From Ewingella allii (GTDB lineage: Bacteria; Pseudomonadota; Gammaproteobacteria; Enterobacterales; Enterobacteriaceae), in contig NZ_JAWUDN010000001.1 of the NCBI RefSeq assembly GCF_044430645.1, positions 1,116,001 to 1,180,000 on the forward strand: 64,000 nt of DNA, given 5' to 3'. This document shows positions 35,059 to 43,904 of this stretch, piece by piece. A program made the translations under genes and the position numbers. The notes beneath the pieces were generated by a model. The model ran no database searches and was not told the DNA's origin. It saw only the letters and a list, made by a program, of their open reading frames with translations. Position 1 is the stretch's first letter, and each line of letters starts with the position of its first letter.

Positions 35059-36057
35059 ATGATTGATACACGCCTCCCTCTGACTGACATTCATCGCCAC
35101 CTTGATGGCAATATTCGCGCTCAAACCATCCTCGACTTAGGTCGCCAATTTAATCTTACTCTGCCAGCGACTGAGCTTGACGCACTGCGTCCCCACGTTC
35201 AGGTAACCAAGACTGAGCCAGATTTGGTCAGCTTCTTACAGAAACTCGACTGGGGCGTGAAAGTGCTCGGCGATCTCGATGCCTGCCGCCGCGTGGCGCA
35301 GGAAAACGTCGCCGACGCCGCCAATGCGGGCCTGCACTACGCCGAGCTGCGTTTCTCTCCTTATTACATGGCGATGACCCACAATCTGCCAGTAGCGGGC
35401 GTGGTCGAAGCCGTGATCGATGGTATCCGTCGTGGTCGTCAGGAGCATGACATTGACGTGCGCCTGATTGGTATTCTGAGCCGCACCTTCGGTGAAGAGG
35501 CCTGTCTGCAAGAGCTGGACGGCCTTTTGGCGCACCGCGACGGCATCACCGCGCTGGACTTAGCCGGTGACGAGCTGGGCTTCCCCGGCAGCCTGTTCCT
35601 CAGCCACTTTAACCGTGCGCGCGACGCGGGCTGGCGCATTACCGTCCACGCGGGCGAAGCGGCAGGCCCGGAGAGCATCTGGCAGGCGATTCGCGAGCTG
35701 GGCGCAGAGCGTATCGGTCACGGAGTGAAAGCGGCGGAAGACCCAGAGCTGATGGACTTCTTAGCCAAGCACCAGATTGGTATCGAGTCTTGCCTGACCT
35801 CCAATATCCAAACCAGCACCGTAGCGGCGCTCGACAGCCACCCGCTGGCGACTTTCCTGCGTCACGGCGTTTTGGCGTCAATTAACACCGATGACCCGGC
35901 GGTTCAGGGGATTGAGATTGAGCACGAATACCGCGTTGCGGCTCCGGCAGCGGGGCTGACGTCTGATGAAATCCGTCAGGCGCAGGAGAATGGCTTGACC
36001 ATGGCCTTCCTCAGCGAGGCTGAAAAAGACGCCATTCGCGCTAAAGTAAAAGCCTAA
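35059..36057 (+). CDS. add: Adenosine deaminase Add
   Basis: Zinc hydrolase (332 aa; E. coli 333 aa) that deaminates adenosine and deoxyadenosine to inosine and deoxyinosine for purine salvage. Zinc ligands are H12 and H14 in IHRHLDGN, the histidine in TVHAGEAAGPES and the aspartate in NTDDPA; the catalytic glutamate is in HAGEAAG. I chose the ATG at 35059, equal to the E. coli start MIDT, over the GTG three codons earlier. The order malY-add is as in E. coli. Confidence 0.97.
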   Translation: MIDTRLPLTDIHRHLDGNIRAQTILDLGRQFNLTLPATELDALRPHVQVTKTEPDLVSFLQKLDWGVKVLGDLDACRRVAQENVADAANAGLHYAELRFSPYYMAMTHNLPVAGVVEAVIDGIRRGRQEHDIDVRLIGILSRTFGEEACLQELDGLLAHRDGITALDLAGDELGFPGSLFLSHFNRARDAGWRITVHAGEAAGPESIWQAIRELGAERIGHGVKAAEDPELMDFLAKHQIGIESCLTSNIQTSTVAALDSHPLATFLRHGVLASINTDDPAVQGIEIEHEYRVAAPAAGLTSDEIRQAQENGLTMAFLSEAEKDAIRAKVKA

Positions 36058-36063
36058 TGAGAC

Positions 36064-36098
36064 GGGGATGAGACGGTAAACGCCTCATCCCCTCTTTC
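36064..36098. terminator. Bidirectional terminator between add and the yfeH-like gene
   Basis: GGGGATGAG (36064-36072) pairs with CTCATCCCC (36084-36092), followed by TCTTTCT on the plus strand. The genes are convergent. Confidence 0.75.
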
Positions 36099-36110
36099 TA
36101 ACTGACTGTT

Positions 36111-37127
36111 TTACTGCTCTAAAGCCGCTTTACTGCCTTCCCGCTCGACGTCTTCTTTTGCCACTTTCTTCGCATAACGCTGAGCCAATACCGCGCAGAC
36201 CATCAGCTGAACCTGATGGAAAATCATCAGCGGCAGCACCATCGCCCCTACCGCCGAGGCTGGGAACAGCACGTTGGCCATCGGAATACCGTTCGCTAGA
36301 CTCTTCTTAGAGCCGCAGAACACAATGGTGATTTCATCTTTAGTGCTGAAACTCAGCCAGCGCGCCACCAGTGTGTTGATAATCAGTACAATCGCCAGCA
36401 GCACCAGCGAACAGACCAGAATCGCCAACAGCGACCAGCCGTCGATTTGGCTCCAAATCCCCTCAACCACGGCTTCGCTGAAGGCGACATACACCACCAG
36501 CAGAATCGAAGAACGGTCAGTGATATTGACGATTTTCTTATGGCGCTGCACCCAGCCGGCAATCAGCGGGCGGCACAGGTGACCAATAATAAAGGGCACC
36601 ATCAGTTGCAGCACGATGGAACCGATGGCGTGCAGCGTATTGCTGCTGCCGCCCTGGGTGTGCATCAGCAGGCCAACCAGCACCGGGGAGAGGAACACGC
36701 CAAGAATGCTCGACGCAGAAGCACTACAGATAGCCGCAGCGATGTTACCGCCCGCCACCGAAGTGTAAGCAATGGCAGACTGCACGGTGGCAGGCAGCGC
36801 GCAGAGATAGAGGAAACCGTAGTACAGCGTCGGGGTTAAAATGCCCAGCGGCACCAGCCATTTCATCCCTAAACCGAGCAGCGGGAACAGCGCAAAGGTG
36901 CTGAGAAACACCACCAGATGCAGCTTCCAGTGGCTGATCCCGGCCATGATCGCCTCACGCGACAACTTGGCGCCGTGCATAAAGAACAGCAGCGCAATGG
37001 CGGCGGTAGTCAGGTGTTCAAAAACCGTTTTGTAGATCCCTTCGCAGGGAAAGAATGATGCGATGACCACCACGCTGACCAAAATCAGCAGAAATTTATC
37101 AATACGCAGTCGCTGTAACCAAGACAT
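36111..37127 (-). CDS. yfeH: Bile acid:sodium symporter family protein, YfeH-like
   Basis: An inner-membrane protein (338 aa) with about ten hydrophobic segments, related to the SBF-like family represented by E. coli YfeH (332 aa). Conserved pieces are LLFFMHGAKLSREAIMAG, YLCALPATVQSAIAYTSVAGGN and VFCGSKKSLANGIPMANVLF, where the crossed discontinuous helices carry the sodium-binding residues. The ATG at 37127 has AAGGAA 6 bases before it. In E. coli yfeH is elsewhere on the chromosome, so its place between add and ydgJ is a difference from that genome. The substrate is unknown. Confidence 0.87.
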   Translation of the reverse strand: MSWLQRLRIDKFLLILVSVVVIASFFPCEGIYKTVFEHLTTAAIALLFFMHGAKLSREAIMAGISHWKLHLVVFLSTFALFPLLGLGMKWLVPLGILTPTLYYGFLYLCALPATVQSAIAYTSVAGGNIAAAICSASASSILGVFLSPVLVGLLMHTQGGSSNTLHAIGSIVLQLMVPFIIGHLCRPLIAGWVQRHKKIVNITDRSSILLVVYVAFSEAVVEGIWSQIDGWSLLAILVCSLVLLAIVLIINTLVARWLSFSTKDEITIVFCGSKKSLANGIPMANVLFPASAVGAMVLPLMIFHQVQLMVCAVLAQRYAKKVAKEDVEREGSKAALEQ

Positions 37128-37185
37128 GTAGAGTTCCTTGCAAAAAAATCGCCGCAATGCGCGGCGTCTAAGTCATCAATGTCGC

Positions 37186-38232
37186 TCAACTTTTCGGTAC
37201 TTTCAAGGTGGCTTGCTGATGGGAAGAGTGAATACCTAGCTCAATCAACTCCATCACGCGAATAGCATCGCTGGCCGGAACCGGATTTTCCCCCAGCCCG
37301 AGAATGGCGTCGCGCACTCCGGCATAGTAAGCCGGATAATCGCCGGGCAAGGTGGGCAGAGGCTTATCTGCCAGCACGCCTTCATAGCTCAAGGTCAACA
37401 CGCCGTCGCGCGGGTCTTCTCCCCACTTGGCCTGAGGTGGGCGCTGCCCGGCTTTCAGGCACTCTTCTTGGGTGTCGAGGCCATACTTCACAAAACTGCC
37501 CTTTTCCCCCTGCACGATAAAGCGCGCGGTCTCGGCCGAGGCGTAAACCGTGCTGTGCAGCACCACGCGGCGGCGGCCGTAGGTCAGCGTGGTATTGAAG
37601 TAATCCACCGCCTTGCCGCCCGGCCTGACCACGGCCAAGTCCGACTGAATGCTGTCCGGCAAGCCAAACAGCCGCAGCGCCTGATCCAGCAGGTGTGAAC
37701 CTAAGTCATACCAGATGCCGCTGCCCAGCTCGTCATTCTCTCGCCAGCGCTGCTGCACCTGCGGCCTGAAACGGTCGTAATGGGATTCGAAATAGACAAT
37801 CTCCCCCAGCGTCCCTTCATTGATTAAAGCCTGCACGGTGAGGAAATCCGAGTCCCAGCGGCGGTTGTGGAACACCGACAGCACCTTGCCTTTCTCCTGC
37901 GCCAAAATGTTCAGCGAGCGCGCCTCGCCCAGCGTGACGGTAAAAGGCTTGTCGACAATCACGTGCTTCCCGGCCTCCAGCGCCCGCTGGGTCAGCGGGA
38001 AATGGGTGGCATTGGGGGTTGGGATCACCACCAGATCGATAGTCGCATCGGCGAAGATTTTCTCCGGGCTATCCACCACCTGCACTGAAGGCCAGTCCGC
38101 CTGCACTTTGCTGGCGTCACTGCTGGAGACCACCGCCAGCTCAAGGCCCGGCGTACCGGCAATCAGCGGGGAATGAAAGGTTTTACTGGCAAAGCCGTAC
38201 CCGACCAGCCCGACGCGCAACGTTTCAGACAT
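37186..38232 (-). CDS. ydgJ: Gfo/Idh/MocA-family oxidoreductase YdgJ
   Basis: An NAD(P)-dependent oxidoreductase (348 aa; E. coli 346 aa). The Rossmann start is VGLVGYGFASKTFHSPLI. The family signature DKPFTVTLGEA is near residue 95, and FHNRRWDSDFLT plus the later GSGIWYDLGSHLLDQALRLF are strongly like YdgJ. I chose the second ATG (38232) because GGAG lies 6 bases before it and directly abuts the first. The physiological substrate is not known. It is divergent from dcuC. Confidence 0.93.
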   Translation of the reverse strand: MSETLRVGLVGYGFASKTFHSPLIAGTPGLELAVVSSSDASKVQADWPSVQVVDSPEKIFADATIDLVVIPTPNATHFPLTQRALEAGKHVIVDKPFTVTLGEARSLNILAQEKGKVLSVFHNRRWDSDFLTVQALINEGTLGEIVYFESHYDRFRPQVQQRWRENDELGSGIWYDLGSHLLDQALRLFGLPDSIQSDLAVVRPGGKAVDYFNTTLTYGRRRVVLHSTVYASAETARFIVQGEKGSFVKYGLDTQEECLKAGQRPPQAKWGEDPRDGVLTLSYEGVLADKPLPTLPGDYPAYYAGVRDAILGLGENPVPASDAIRVMELIELGIHSSHQQATLKVPKS

Positions 38233-38294
38233 CTTCATCTCCTTCGTAATAAATAAATCACCCAGTGTTTTTATTCACAACATGGATGATTACC

Positions 38295-38308
38295 TTGATA
38301 AACATCAT
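38295..38308 (+). promoter_or_regulatory. FNR site upstream of dcuC
   Basis: TTGAT-AAAC-ATCAT differs from the FNR consensus TTGATNNNNATCAA at one position. Its centre is 93 bases before the dcuC start, leaving room for a class II promoter with a start point near 38343. E. coli dcuC is induced anaerobically by FNR. Confidence 0.75.
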
Positions 38309-38394
38309 AGACGCTATGTGCCCAGATTGTGCACAGTGCTTATCCATGTCGTTATTTATGCATCATTATTTCTTATTTCTGGGGATCTGAATCT

Positions 38395-39759
38395 ATGTGG
38401 GACTTGCTTATAGGGCTAGTGATAACCGTTATCGTAGGCCGCTACATTATTAAAGGCTATTCGCCCACCGGCGTGCTAATGGTGGGCGGGCTGCTGCTGT
38501 TAATTATCAGCGCCCTAATGGGCCACAGCGTGTTGCCGGAAGGCACTAAATCCACCGGCTGGAACAGCACCGATATCGTCGAATATGTCAAAATCCTGCT
38601 GATGAGTCGCGGCGGCGACCTCGGCATGATGATCATGATGCTGTGCGGCTTTGCGGCTTACATGACCCACATCGGTGCCAACGACGTGGTGGTGCGCCTG
38701 GCTTCGCGCCCGCTACAGATGATCAACTCCCCCTATATCCTGATGGTGGCGGCCTATATTCTCGCCTGCCTGATGTCGCTCGCCGTCTCTTCGGCCACCG
38801 GCCTTGGCGTGCTGCTGATGGCAACCCTGTTCCCGATCATGGTCAACGTCGGCATCAGTCGCGGTGCAGCAGCCGCCATCTGCGCCTCTCCGGCGGCGAT
38901 CATTCTCTCGCCAACCTCCGGCGACGTGGTGCTGGCCGCGCAAGCTTCCAACATGCCGCTGGTCGATTTCGCTTTTAAAGTCACCCTGCCAATCTCTATC
39001 GCCGCCATTGTGGTGATGGCGATTGCCCACTTCTTCTGGCAGCGTTTCCTCGACAAACGCGAAGCCGGCACGGCGCAGATTATTGAAGAAACACCCGTCA
39101 CCACCGTGGAAACCAATGCCCCGTGGTTTTACGCCATCCTGCCATTTACCCCGATTGTCGGCGTGCTGGTATTCGACGGCAAATGGGGGCCGAACCTGCA
39201 CATCATCACCATTTTGGTTATCTGCATGGCGCTGACGGCGATTATCGAAACCTTCCGCAATCGTAGCGGCAAAGCCGTATTCGCCGGGCTGGACGTCGCC
39301 TATCGCGGCATGGCGGACGCTTTCGCCAACGTGGTGATGCTGCTGGTCGCCGCCGGGGTCTTTGCCCAAGGCTTAAGCACCGTAGGCTTTATCAGCAGCC
39401 TGATTGGTTTGGCGCAAAATGTAGGTTCCGGCGGGCTGGTGATGATGCTGGTGTTGGTGATCATCACGGTGCTGGCGGCCATGACCACCGGCTCGGGCAA
39501 CGCGTCGTTTTACGCTTTCGTCGAGCTGATCCCGAAACTGGCCACCAAAATGGGCATCAATCCAGAGTATTTGGTGATACCGATGCTGCAAGCCTCAAAC
39601 CTTGGCCGCACCATATCCCCGGTTTCCGGCGTGGTGGTCGCCGTGGCGGGTATGGCAAAAATCTCGCCATTTGAAGTAGTGAAGCGCACCTCGGTGCCGG
39701 TACTGGCGGGCCTGATTGTGGTGGTGGTCGCCACCGAGATTTTTGTTCCCCTGCACTAA
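38395..39759 (+). CDS. dcuC: Anaerobic C4-dicarboxylate transporter DcuC
   Basis: An inner-membrane transporter (454 aa; E. coli 461 aa) that exports succinate or exchanges C4-dicarboxylates during fermentation. Near-identical stretches include YIIKGYSPTGVL, ILLMSRGGDLGMMIMMLCGF, AVSSATGLGVLLMATLFP, ASPAAIILSPTSGDVVLAAQ and the C-terminal SPFEVVKRTSVPVL. The ATG at 38395 has GGGGA upstream. It carries an FNR site. In E. coli dcuC is at another place, near crcA; here it occupies the interval that holds blr and cnu in E. coli. Confidence 0.95.
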   Translation: MWDLLIGLVITVIVGRYIIKGYSPTGVLMVGGLLLLIISALMGHSVLPEGTKSTGWNSTDIVEYVKILLMSRGGDLGMMIMMLCGFAAYMTHIGANDVVVRLASRPLQMINSPYILMVAAYILACLMSLAVSSATGLGVLLMATLFPIMVNVGISRGAAAAICASPAAIILSPTSGDVVLAAQASNMPLVDFAFKVTLPISIAAIVVMAIAHFFWQRFLDKREAGTAQIIEETPVTTVETNAPWFYAILPFTPIVGVLVFDGKWGPNLHIITILVICMALTAIIETFRNRSGKAVFAGLDVAYRGMADAFANVVMLLVAAGVFAQGLSTVGFISSLIGLAQNVGSGGLVMMLVLVIITVLAAMTTGSGNASFYAFVELIPKLATKMGINPEYLVIPMLQASNLGRTISPVSGVVVAVAGMAKISPFEVVKRTSVPVLAGLIVVVVATEIFVPLH

Positions 39760-39784
39760 TCGGCTTCACCTCCCCGCAAACAAT

Positions 39785-39812
39785 AACGCCTGAGCAAGCT
39801 CAGGCGTTTTTT
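39785..39812 (+). terminator. Strong terminator after dcuC
   Basis: AACGCCTGAGC/GCTCAGGCGTT (39785-39795 with 39798-39808) with a T-run to 39812. The loop is only AA in the full pairing, so the top pairs probably open. Confidence 0.9.
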
Positions 39813-40005
39813 ATGGCGTCGGTTGTTGAACGTTTTCGCGTCATTTGATTGTCAGGGATTAACCAATATTGCTCATCCCTAAGGCTCTCGGGTATCAATC
39901 ACATGAATACGATAGAGCTGGTTTACATCTCAGGGTAAACTTCTGCGCCTTGAATAGGGCTATATCGCCCGTTTATTCGGCATCCAAAGTAACTTAAGGC
40001 TGATT

Positions 40006-40461
40006 ATGTCTCAACAACCGATCTCCCGTGAAACGGAATATAAACGCATTGGCGGCTGGTTACTCGCTCCTCTGGCTTATCTGATTGTTACGCTGTTGAG
40101 CGTCGCGCTGACCTTGGTCCTGTTCTCGATGGCGCTGTTTGTGCCCGAGTCGCGCGAATATCTGATAACTAATTCGCAAGCCTTTACTTTGCAATGGTAT
40201 TTCTCAGTGGTGACCTCGCTGGCAATGGGCGCATTTACCGTCGTGCTGCTGTTGCAGTTCTGCCAACGTCGCCGCGTGGTGCCAAAGGTGTTCACCATCT
40301 GGCTGCTGTGTACGGTGCTGCTGGCTATCAAAGCCTTCGCGTTTTCGCCAATCAATGACGATATGGCGGTGCGTAATTTGTTGCTGTCACTGCTACCAGC
40401 GGCGCTATTAGTGCCCTATTTCAAACGTTCTCGTCGCGTTAAAGAGACGTTCACGGAATAA
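40006..40461 (+). CDS. ydgK: YdgK, DUF2569 membrane protein
   Basis: A small inner-membrane protein (151 aa; E. coli YdgK 136 aa) with four hydrophobic segments at about residues 16-45, 62-85, 95-111 and 120-140. The start KRIGGWLLAPLAYLIVTLL is the DUF2569 hallmark. The function is unknown. It lies 128 bases upstream of rsxA in the same orientation, as in E. coli. The nucleoid protein gene cnu, which precedes it in E. coli, is not present: the 193 bases after the dcuC terminator contain no reading frame resembling it. Confidence 0.9.
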   Translation: MSQQPISRETEYKRIGGWLLAPLAYLIVTLLSVALTLVLFSMALFVPESREYLITNSQAFTLQWYFSVVTSLAMGAFTVVLLLQFCQRRRVVPKVFTIWLLCTVLLAIKAFAFSPINDDMAVRNLLLSLLPAALLVPYFKRSRRVKETFTE

Positions 40462-40589
40462 CCTTACAGTGACTCCGTTGTCTGTGGAGAGGTTATTTCA
40501 GACAATATTTTTAGCTTTAGCGGTTGTCGCGCCTGCCCGTCAGGCGCGGATCTCTCTACAGTAATTAACAGTAATCTTCAGGCAATGTT

Positions 40590-41171
40590 ATGACTTCATA
40601 CTTGTTACTGTTCGTCGGTACCGTACTGGTGAACAACTTTGTTTTGGTTAAGTTTCTCGGCCTCTGCCCGTTCATGGGCGTGTCGAAAAAACTGGAATCC
40701 GCGATCGGCATGGGATTGGCCACAACATTCGTTATCACGTTGTCGAATATCTGCTCGTGGATCGTAAACACCTTCGTATTAATGCCTTTGGGGCTGGTCT
40801 ATCTACGCACCATGGCCTTCATTTTGGTGATCGCCGTGGTGGTGCAGTTCACCGAAATGGTGGTGCGCAAAACCAGCCCGTCGCTCTATCGCCTGCTCGG
40901 CATCTTCCTGCCGCTGATCACCACCAACTGCGCGGTACTGGGCGTGGCGCTGCTGAACATCAACCAGGCGCACAACTTCATGCAGTCCGCGCTGTACGGC
41001 TTCGCCGCGTCTCTTGGCTTCTCACTGGTGATGGTGCTGTTTGCGGCTATCCGCGAACGCCTGGTGGTGGCGGATGTCCCCGCGCCCTTTAAAGGCTCTT
41101 CAATTGCACTGGTCACCGCCGGTTTGATGTCTCTGGCCTTTATGGGCTTTACCGGTCTGGTGAAATTCTAA
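40590..41171 (+). CDS. rsxA: Electron transport complex subunit RsxA
   Basis: Integral membrane subunit (193 aa, six helices) of the Rsx/Rnf-type complex, which uses NADH-derived electrons and ion flow. In E. coli the complex re-reduces the [2Fe-2S] clusters of SoxR to switch off the superoxide response. The start MTSYLLLFVGTVLVNNFVLV and the motif LGLCPFMGVSKKLE hold the conserved region that, with RsxE, carries a membrane iron-sulfur cluster. The stop overlaps the rsxB start by one base (TAATG). It is the first gene of the six-gene operon. Confidence 0.97.
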   Translation: MTSYLLLFVGTVLVNNFVLVKFLGLCPFMGVSKKLESAIGMGLATTFVITLSNICSWIVNTFVLMPLGLVYLRTMAFILVIAVVVQFTEMVVRKTSPSLYRLLGIFLPLITTNCAVLGVALLNINQAHNFMQSALYGFAASLGFSLVMVLFAAIRERLVVADVPAPFKGSSIALVTAGLMSLAFMGFTGLVKF

Positions 41172-41737
41172 TGTTTGAATTATGGGTTGCGATTGGCGCG
41201 CTCACGGCGTTGGCACTGGTTTTCGGGCTGCTGCTGGGCTATGCGTCGCGCCGTTTTGCCGTTGAAGGCAATCCGGTTGTCGATCAGATTGACGATATTC
41301 TGCCGCAAAGCCAGTGCGCACAGTGCGGTTATCCGGGCTGTAAGCCTTACGCCGAGGCCGTCGCCAACGGTGACAACATCAACAAATGCGTCCCCGGCGG
41401 TGAAGCCGTGATGCTGAAACTGGCTGCCCTGCTGAACGTTGAGCCGCAGCCACTGGGCGATGACGCCGCGCCAGCAGTGCCCGTGCGCACCGTGGCCTAT
41501 ATCGACGAAAGCAACTGCATCGGCTGCACCAAGTGCATTCAGGCCTGCCCGGTTGACGCCATCGTCGGCGCGACCCGCGCCGTCCACACTGTGGTCACCG
41601 ATTTATGTACCGGCTGCGACCTGTGCGTCGCGCCTTGTCCGACGGACTGCATTGAAATGCTGCCGATTAAAACCACCACCGCAAACTGGAAATGGGATAT
41701 GAAATCCATTCCGGTGCAAGTCATTCATGCGGAGTAA
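41171..41737 (+). CDS. rsxB: Electron transport complex iron-sulfur subunit RsxB
   Basis: A membrane-anchored ferredoxin-like subunit (188 aa). A hydrophobic helix occupies residues 3-24. The first cluster motif uses C49, C52, C57 and C74 (CAQCGYPGC, NKCVPGG). Two 4Fe-4S ferredoxin motifs follow: CIGCTKCIQACP and CTGCDLCVAPCP. It carries electrons between RsxC and the membrane core. The gene begins one base inside the rsxA stop and is followed by rsxC after 10 bases. Confidence 0.97.
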   Translation: MFELWVAIGALTALALVFGLLLGYASRRFAVEGNPVVDQIDDILPQSQCAQCGYPGCKPYAEAVANGDNINKCVPGGEAVMLKLAALLNVEPQPLGDDAAPAVPVRTVAYIDESNCIGCTKCIQACPVDAIVGATRAVHTVVTDLCTGCDLCVAPCPTDCIEMLPIKTTTANWKWDMKSIPVQVIHAE

Positions 41738-41747
41738 GCGGAACGCC

Positions 41748-43904
41748 ATGTTTAATCTGTTTTCTGCGCTCAAGAAAGACAAACTGTGGGACTTCGACGG
41801 CGGCATCCATCCGCCAGAAATGAAGACCCAGTCGAGCCACGTGCCCCTGCGCCGCGTGCCGCTGTCCGAGCGCTATATTATTCCTCTGCAACAGCACCTC
41901 GGCCCTGAGGGCGAGCTGTGCGTGAAATCCGGTGATCGGGTATTAAAAGGCCAGCCGCTGACCACCGGTCGCGGCCGCACCGTGCCGGTTCACGCCCCGA
42001 CCTCCGGCGTTATTACCGCCATCGAGCCACACATCACCGCCCATCCGTCGGGCCTGAAAGAGCTGTGCATCCTGATTTCTGCCGACGGAGAAGACCGTTG
42101 GTGCGAGCGTGACGTTGTCACTAATTATCGCCAATTGGACGCAGCCGAGCTGAATGCGCGTATCCATCAGGCCGGTATAGCCGGGCTAGGCGGCGCGGGC
42201 TTCCCTACTGCCAGTAAGCTTCAGGGCGGACTGACCTCTACCCGCACGCTGATCCTCAATGCCGCCGAGTGCGAGCCTTACATCACCGCCGATGACCGGC
42301 TGATGCAAGAACACGCGGCTGAGATCCTCCAAGGCACGCGCATTCTCTGCCACATGCTTAAGCCAGAGCGCGTGCTGATTGGCATTGAAGACAATAAGCC
42401 CGAAGCCATTAGCGCCTTGAAACAGGCAATTAAGGCCGAGCAGGCTGACGGCGTGAAGTTCGAGCTGCGCGTAGTGCCGACCAAATACCCTTCCGGCGGT
42501 GCCAAGCAGCTCACCAAGATTTTGACCGGACTCGAAGTACCGAAAGGCCATCACTCCTCGCATATCGGCGTGCTGATGCAGAACGTCGGCACCGTGTTCG
42601 CCATCAAGCGCGCCATTATCGACGGCGAGCCGTTGATTGAGCGCGTGGTGACGCTGACCGGCGAAGCGATGGAAAAGCCGGGCAACGTCTGGGCGCGTAT
42701 CGGCATGCCAATTTCTCACCTGATGGTTGAAGGCGCGCTGCGCCCCCAAAGTCCACAGAAGATGGTGATTATGGGCGGTCCGCTGATGGGCTTCACCCTG
42801 CCATCTCTCGACGTGCCGGTAGTGAAAATCTCCAACTGCCTGCTGGCACCTTCTGAAAGCGAAATAGGCCAGCCCGAGCCGGAAGAAGCCTGTATCCGCT
42901 GTAGTCTGTGTGCCGACGCCTGTCCGGCGGGCCTGCTGCCGCAGCAGCTTTACTGGTTCAGCCGGGGGCAGGAGCATGAAAAAGCGCGCAACCATAACCT
43001 GTTCGACTGCATCGAATGCGGCGCCTGCGCCTATGTCTGCCCAAGCAATATTCCTCTGGTGCAGTACTACCGCCAGGAAAAAGCCGAGATCCGCGCCGTC
43101 GATTTAGAAACCGCCAAAGCCACCGAAGCCAAGGCGCGCTTCGAAGCCAAACAGGCGCGCATGGAGCGCGAGAAGCTGGCGCGCGAAGAGAAACATCAAA
43201 AAGCCGCCGTGAAGCTGGATACCCCAGTCGCTGACAAAGCCACGGCAGAGAAAGCCGCCGAGGCTCCTGTCCCTGCTGCATCTCAAGAGAAAGCGGCGGA
43301 AGCCGATCCGCGTCAGGCGGCTCTGGCCGCGGCGATTGCTCGTGCTAAAGCTAAAAAGGCCGCGGCCGAAGGCGCTGAAGTTGCAGCACCAGAAGCTGCT
43401 CCTGCTGCTCCAGCCGCCGAAAAAACCGACAACGATGATGCCCGCAAGGCCGCCGTCGCTGCTGCCGTGGCCCGCGCCAAAGCTAAAAAAGCGGCTGCCA
43501 CGCAGGAAACGCCTGTGGCCTCCGAAACCGTCACCACGCCTTCTGCTCCGGTCAGCAGCGATGACGACGCCGCGCGCAAAGCCGCGGTGGCTGCCGCTAT
43601 CGCCCGCGTGAAAGCTAAGAAAGCCGGTAACAGCGGCGTGGTGGTTGAAGCCACTGACAGCACGCTTTCCGTGACACCGTCACCGACTGAACCGTCGGTA
43701 GAGGACAAGCGTAAAGCGGCCGTCGCCGCCGCCATTGCCCGCGCCAAAGCCAAGAAGGCCGCCGCGCAGGAAGACGCGTCTGAACAGGCTGCATCAGAAC
43801 CAACACAACAAGAAAGCGATCCACGCAAAGCCGCCGTGGCTGCTGCGATCGCTCGAGTTAAGGCGCGTAAAGCGGCTGCTCAGACTATGTCGAACGAGGA
43901 ATAA
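41748..43904 (+). CDS. rsxC: Electron transport complex subunit RsxC with C-terminal Ala/Lys repeats
   Basis: The peripheral NADH/FMN-binding subunit (718 aa; E. coli 740 aa). It has an N-terminal IHPPEMKTQSS segment, the NADH/FMN fold with GLGGAGFPTASKL and INAAECEPYITADDRLMQ-type motifs, and two ferredoxin motifs CIRCSLCADACP and CIECGACAYVCP. From about residue 520 the protein becomes a charged tail with five copies of a unit like RKAAVAAAIARAKAKKAA, predicted helical and variable in number among species. The start is ATG 41748 (MFNLFSALK), matching E. coli. The gene holds two matS sites (42109 and 43671). The rsxD start follows directly on the stop. Confidence 0.97.
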   Translation: MFNLFSALKKDKLWDFDGGIHPPEMKTQSSHVPLRRVPLSERYIIPLQQHLGPEGELCVKSGDRVLKGQPLTTGRGRTVPVHAPTSGVITAIEPHITAHPSGLKELCILISADGEDRWCERDVVTNYRQLDAAELNARIHQAGIAGLGGAGFPTASKLQGGLTSTRTLILNAAECEPYITADDRLMQEHAAEILQGTRILCHMLKPERVLIGIEDNKPEAISALKQAIKAEQADGVKFELRVVPTKYPSGGAKQLTKILTGLEVPKGHHSSHIGVLMQNVGTVFAIKRAIIDGEPLIERVVTLTGEAMEKPGNVWARIGMPISHLMVEGALRPQSPQKMVIMGGPLMGFTLPSLDVPVVKISNCLLAPSESEIGQPEPEEACIRCSLCADACPAGLLPQQLYWFSRGQEHEKARNHNLFDCIECGACAYVCPSNIPLVQYYRQEKAEIRAVDLETAKATEAKARFEAKQARMEREKLAREEKHQKAAVKLDTPVADKATAEKAAEAPVPAASQEKAAEADPRQAALAAAIARAKAKKAAAEGAEVAAPEAAPAAPAAEKTDNDDARKAAVAAAVARAKAKKAAATQETPVASETVTTPSAPVSSDDDAARKAAVAAAIARVKAKKAGNSGVVVEATDSTLSVTPSPTEPSVEDKRKAAVAAAIARAKAKKAAAQEDASEQAASEPTQQESDPRKAAVAAAIARVKARKAAAQTMSNEE
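42109..42121. promoter_or_regulatory. matS site (MatP binding) in rsxC, first
   Basis: GTGACGTTGTCAC matches the 13-bp matS consensus GTGACRNYGTCAC at every position. MatP bound at such sites condenses the terminus macrodomain and links it to the divisome in enterobacteria. Confidence 0.85.
43671..43683. promoter_or_regulatory. matS site (MatP binding) in rsxC, second
   Basis: GTGACACCGTCAC is an exact match to GTGACRNYGTCAC. It is 1562 bases from the first site in the same gene and lies between two of the repeat units of the RsxC tail. Confidence 0.85.
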
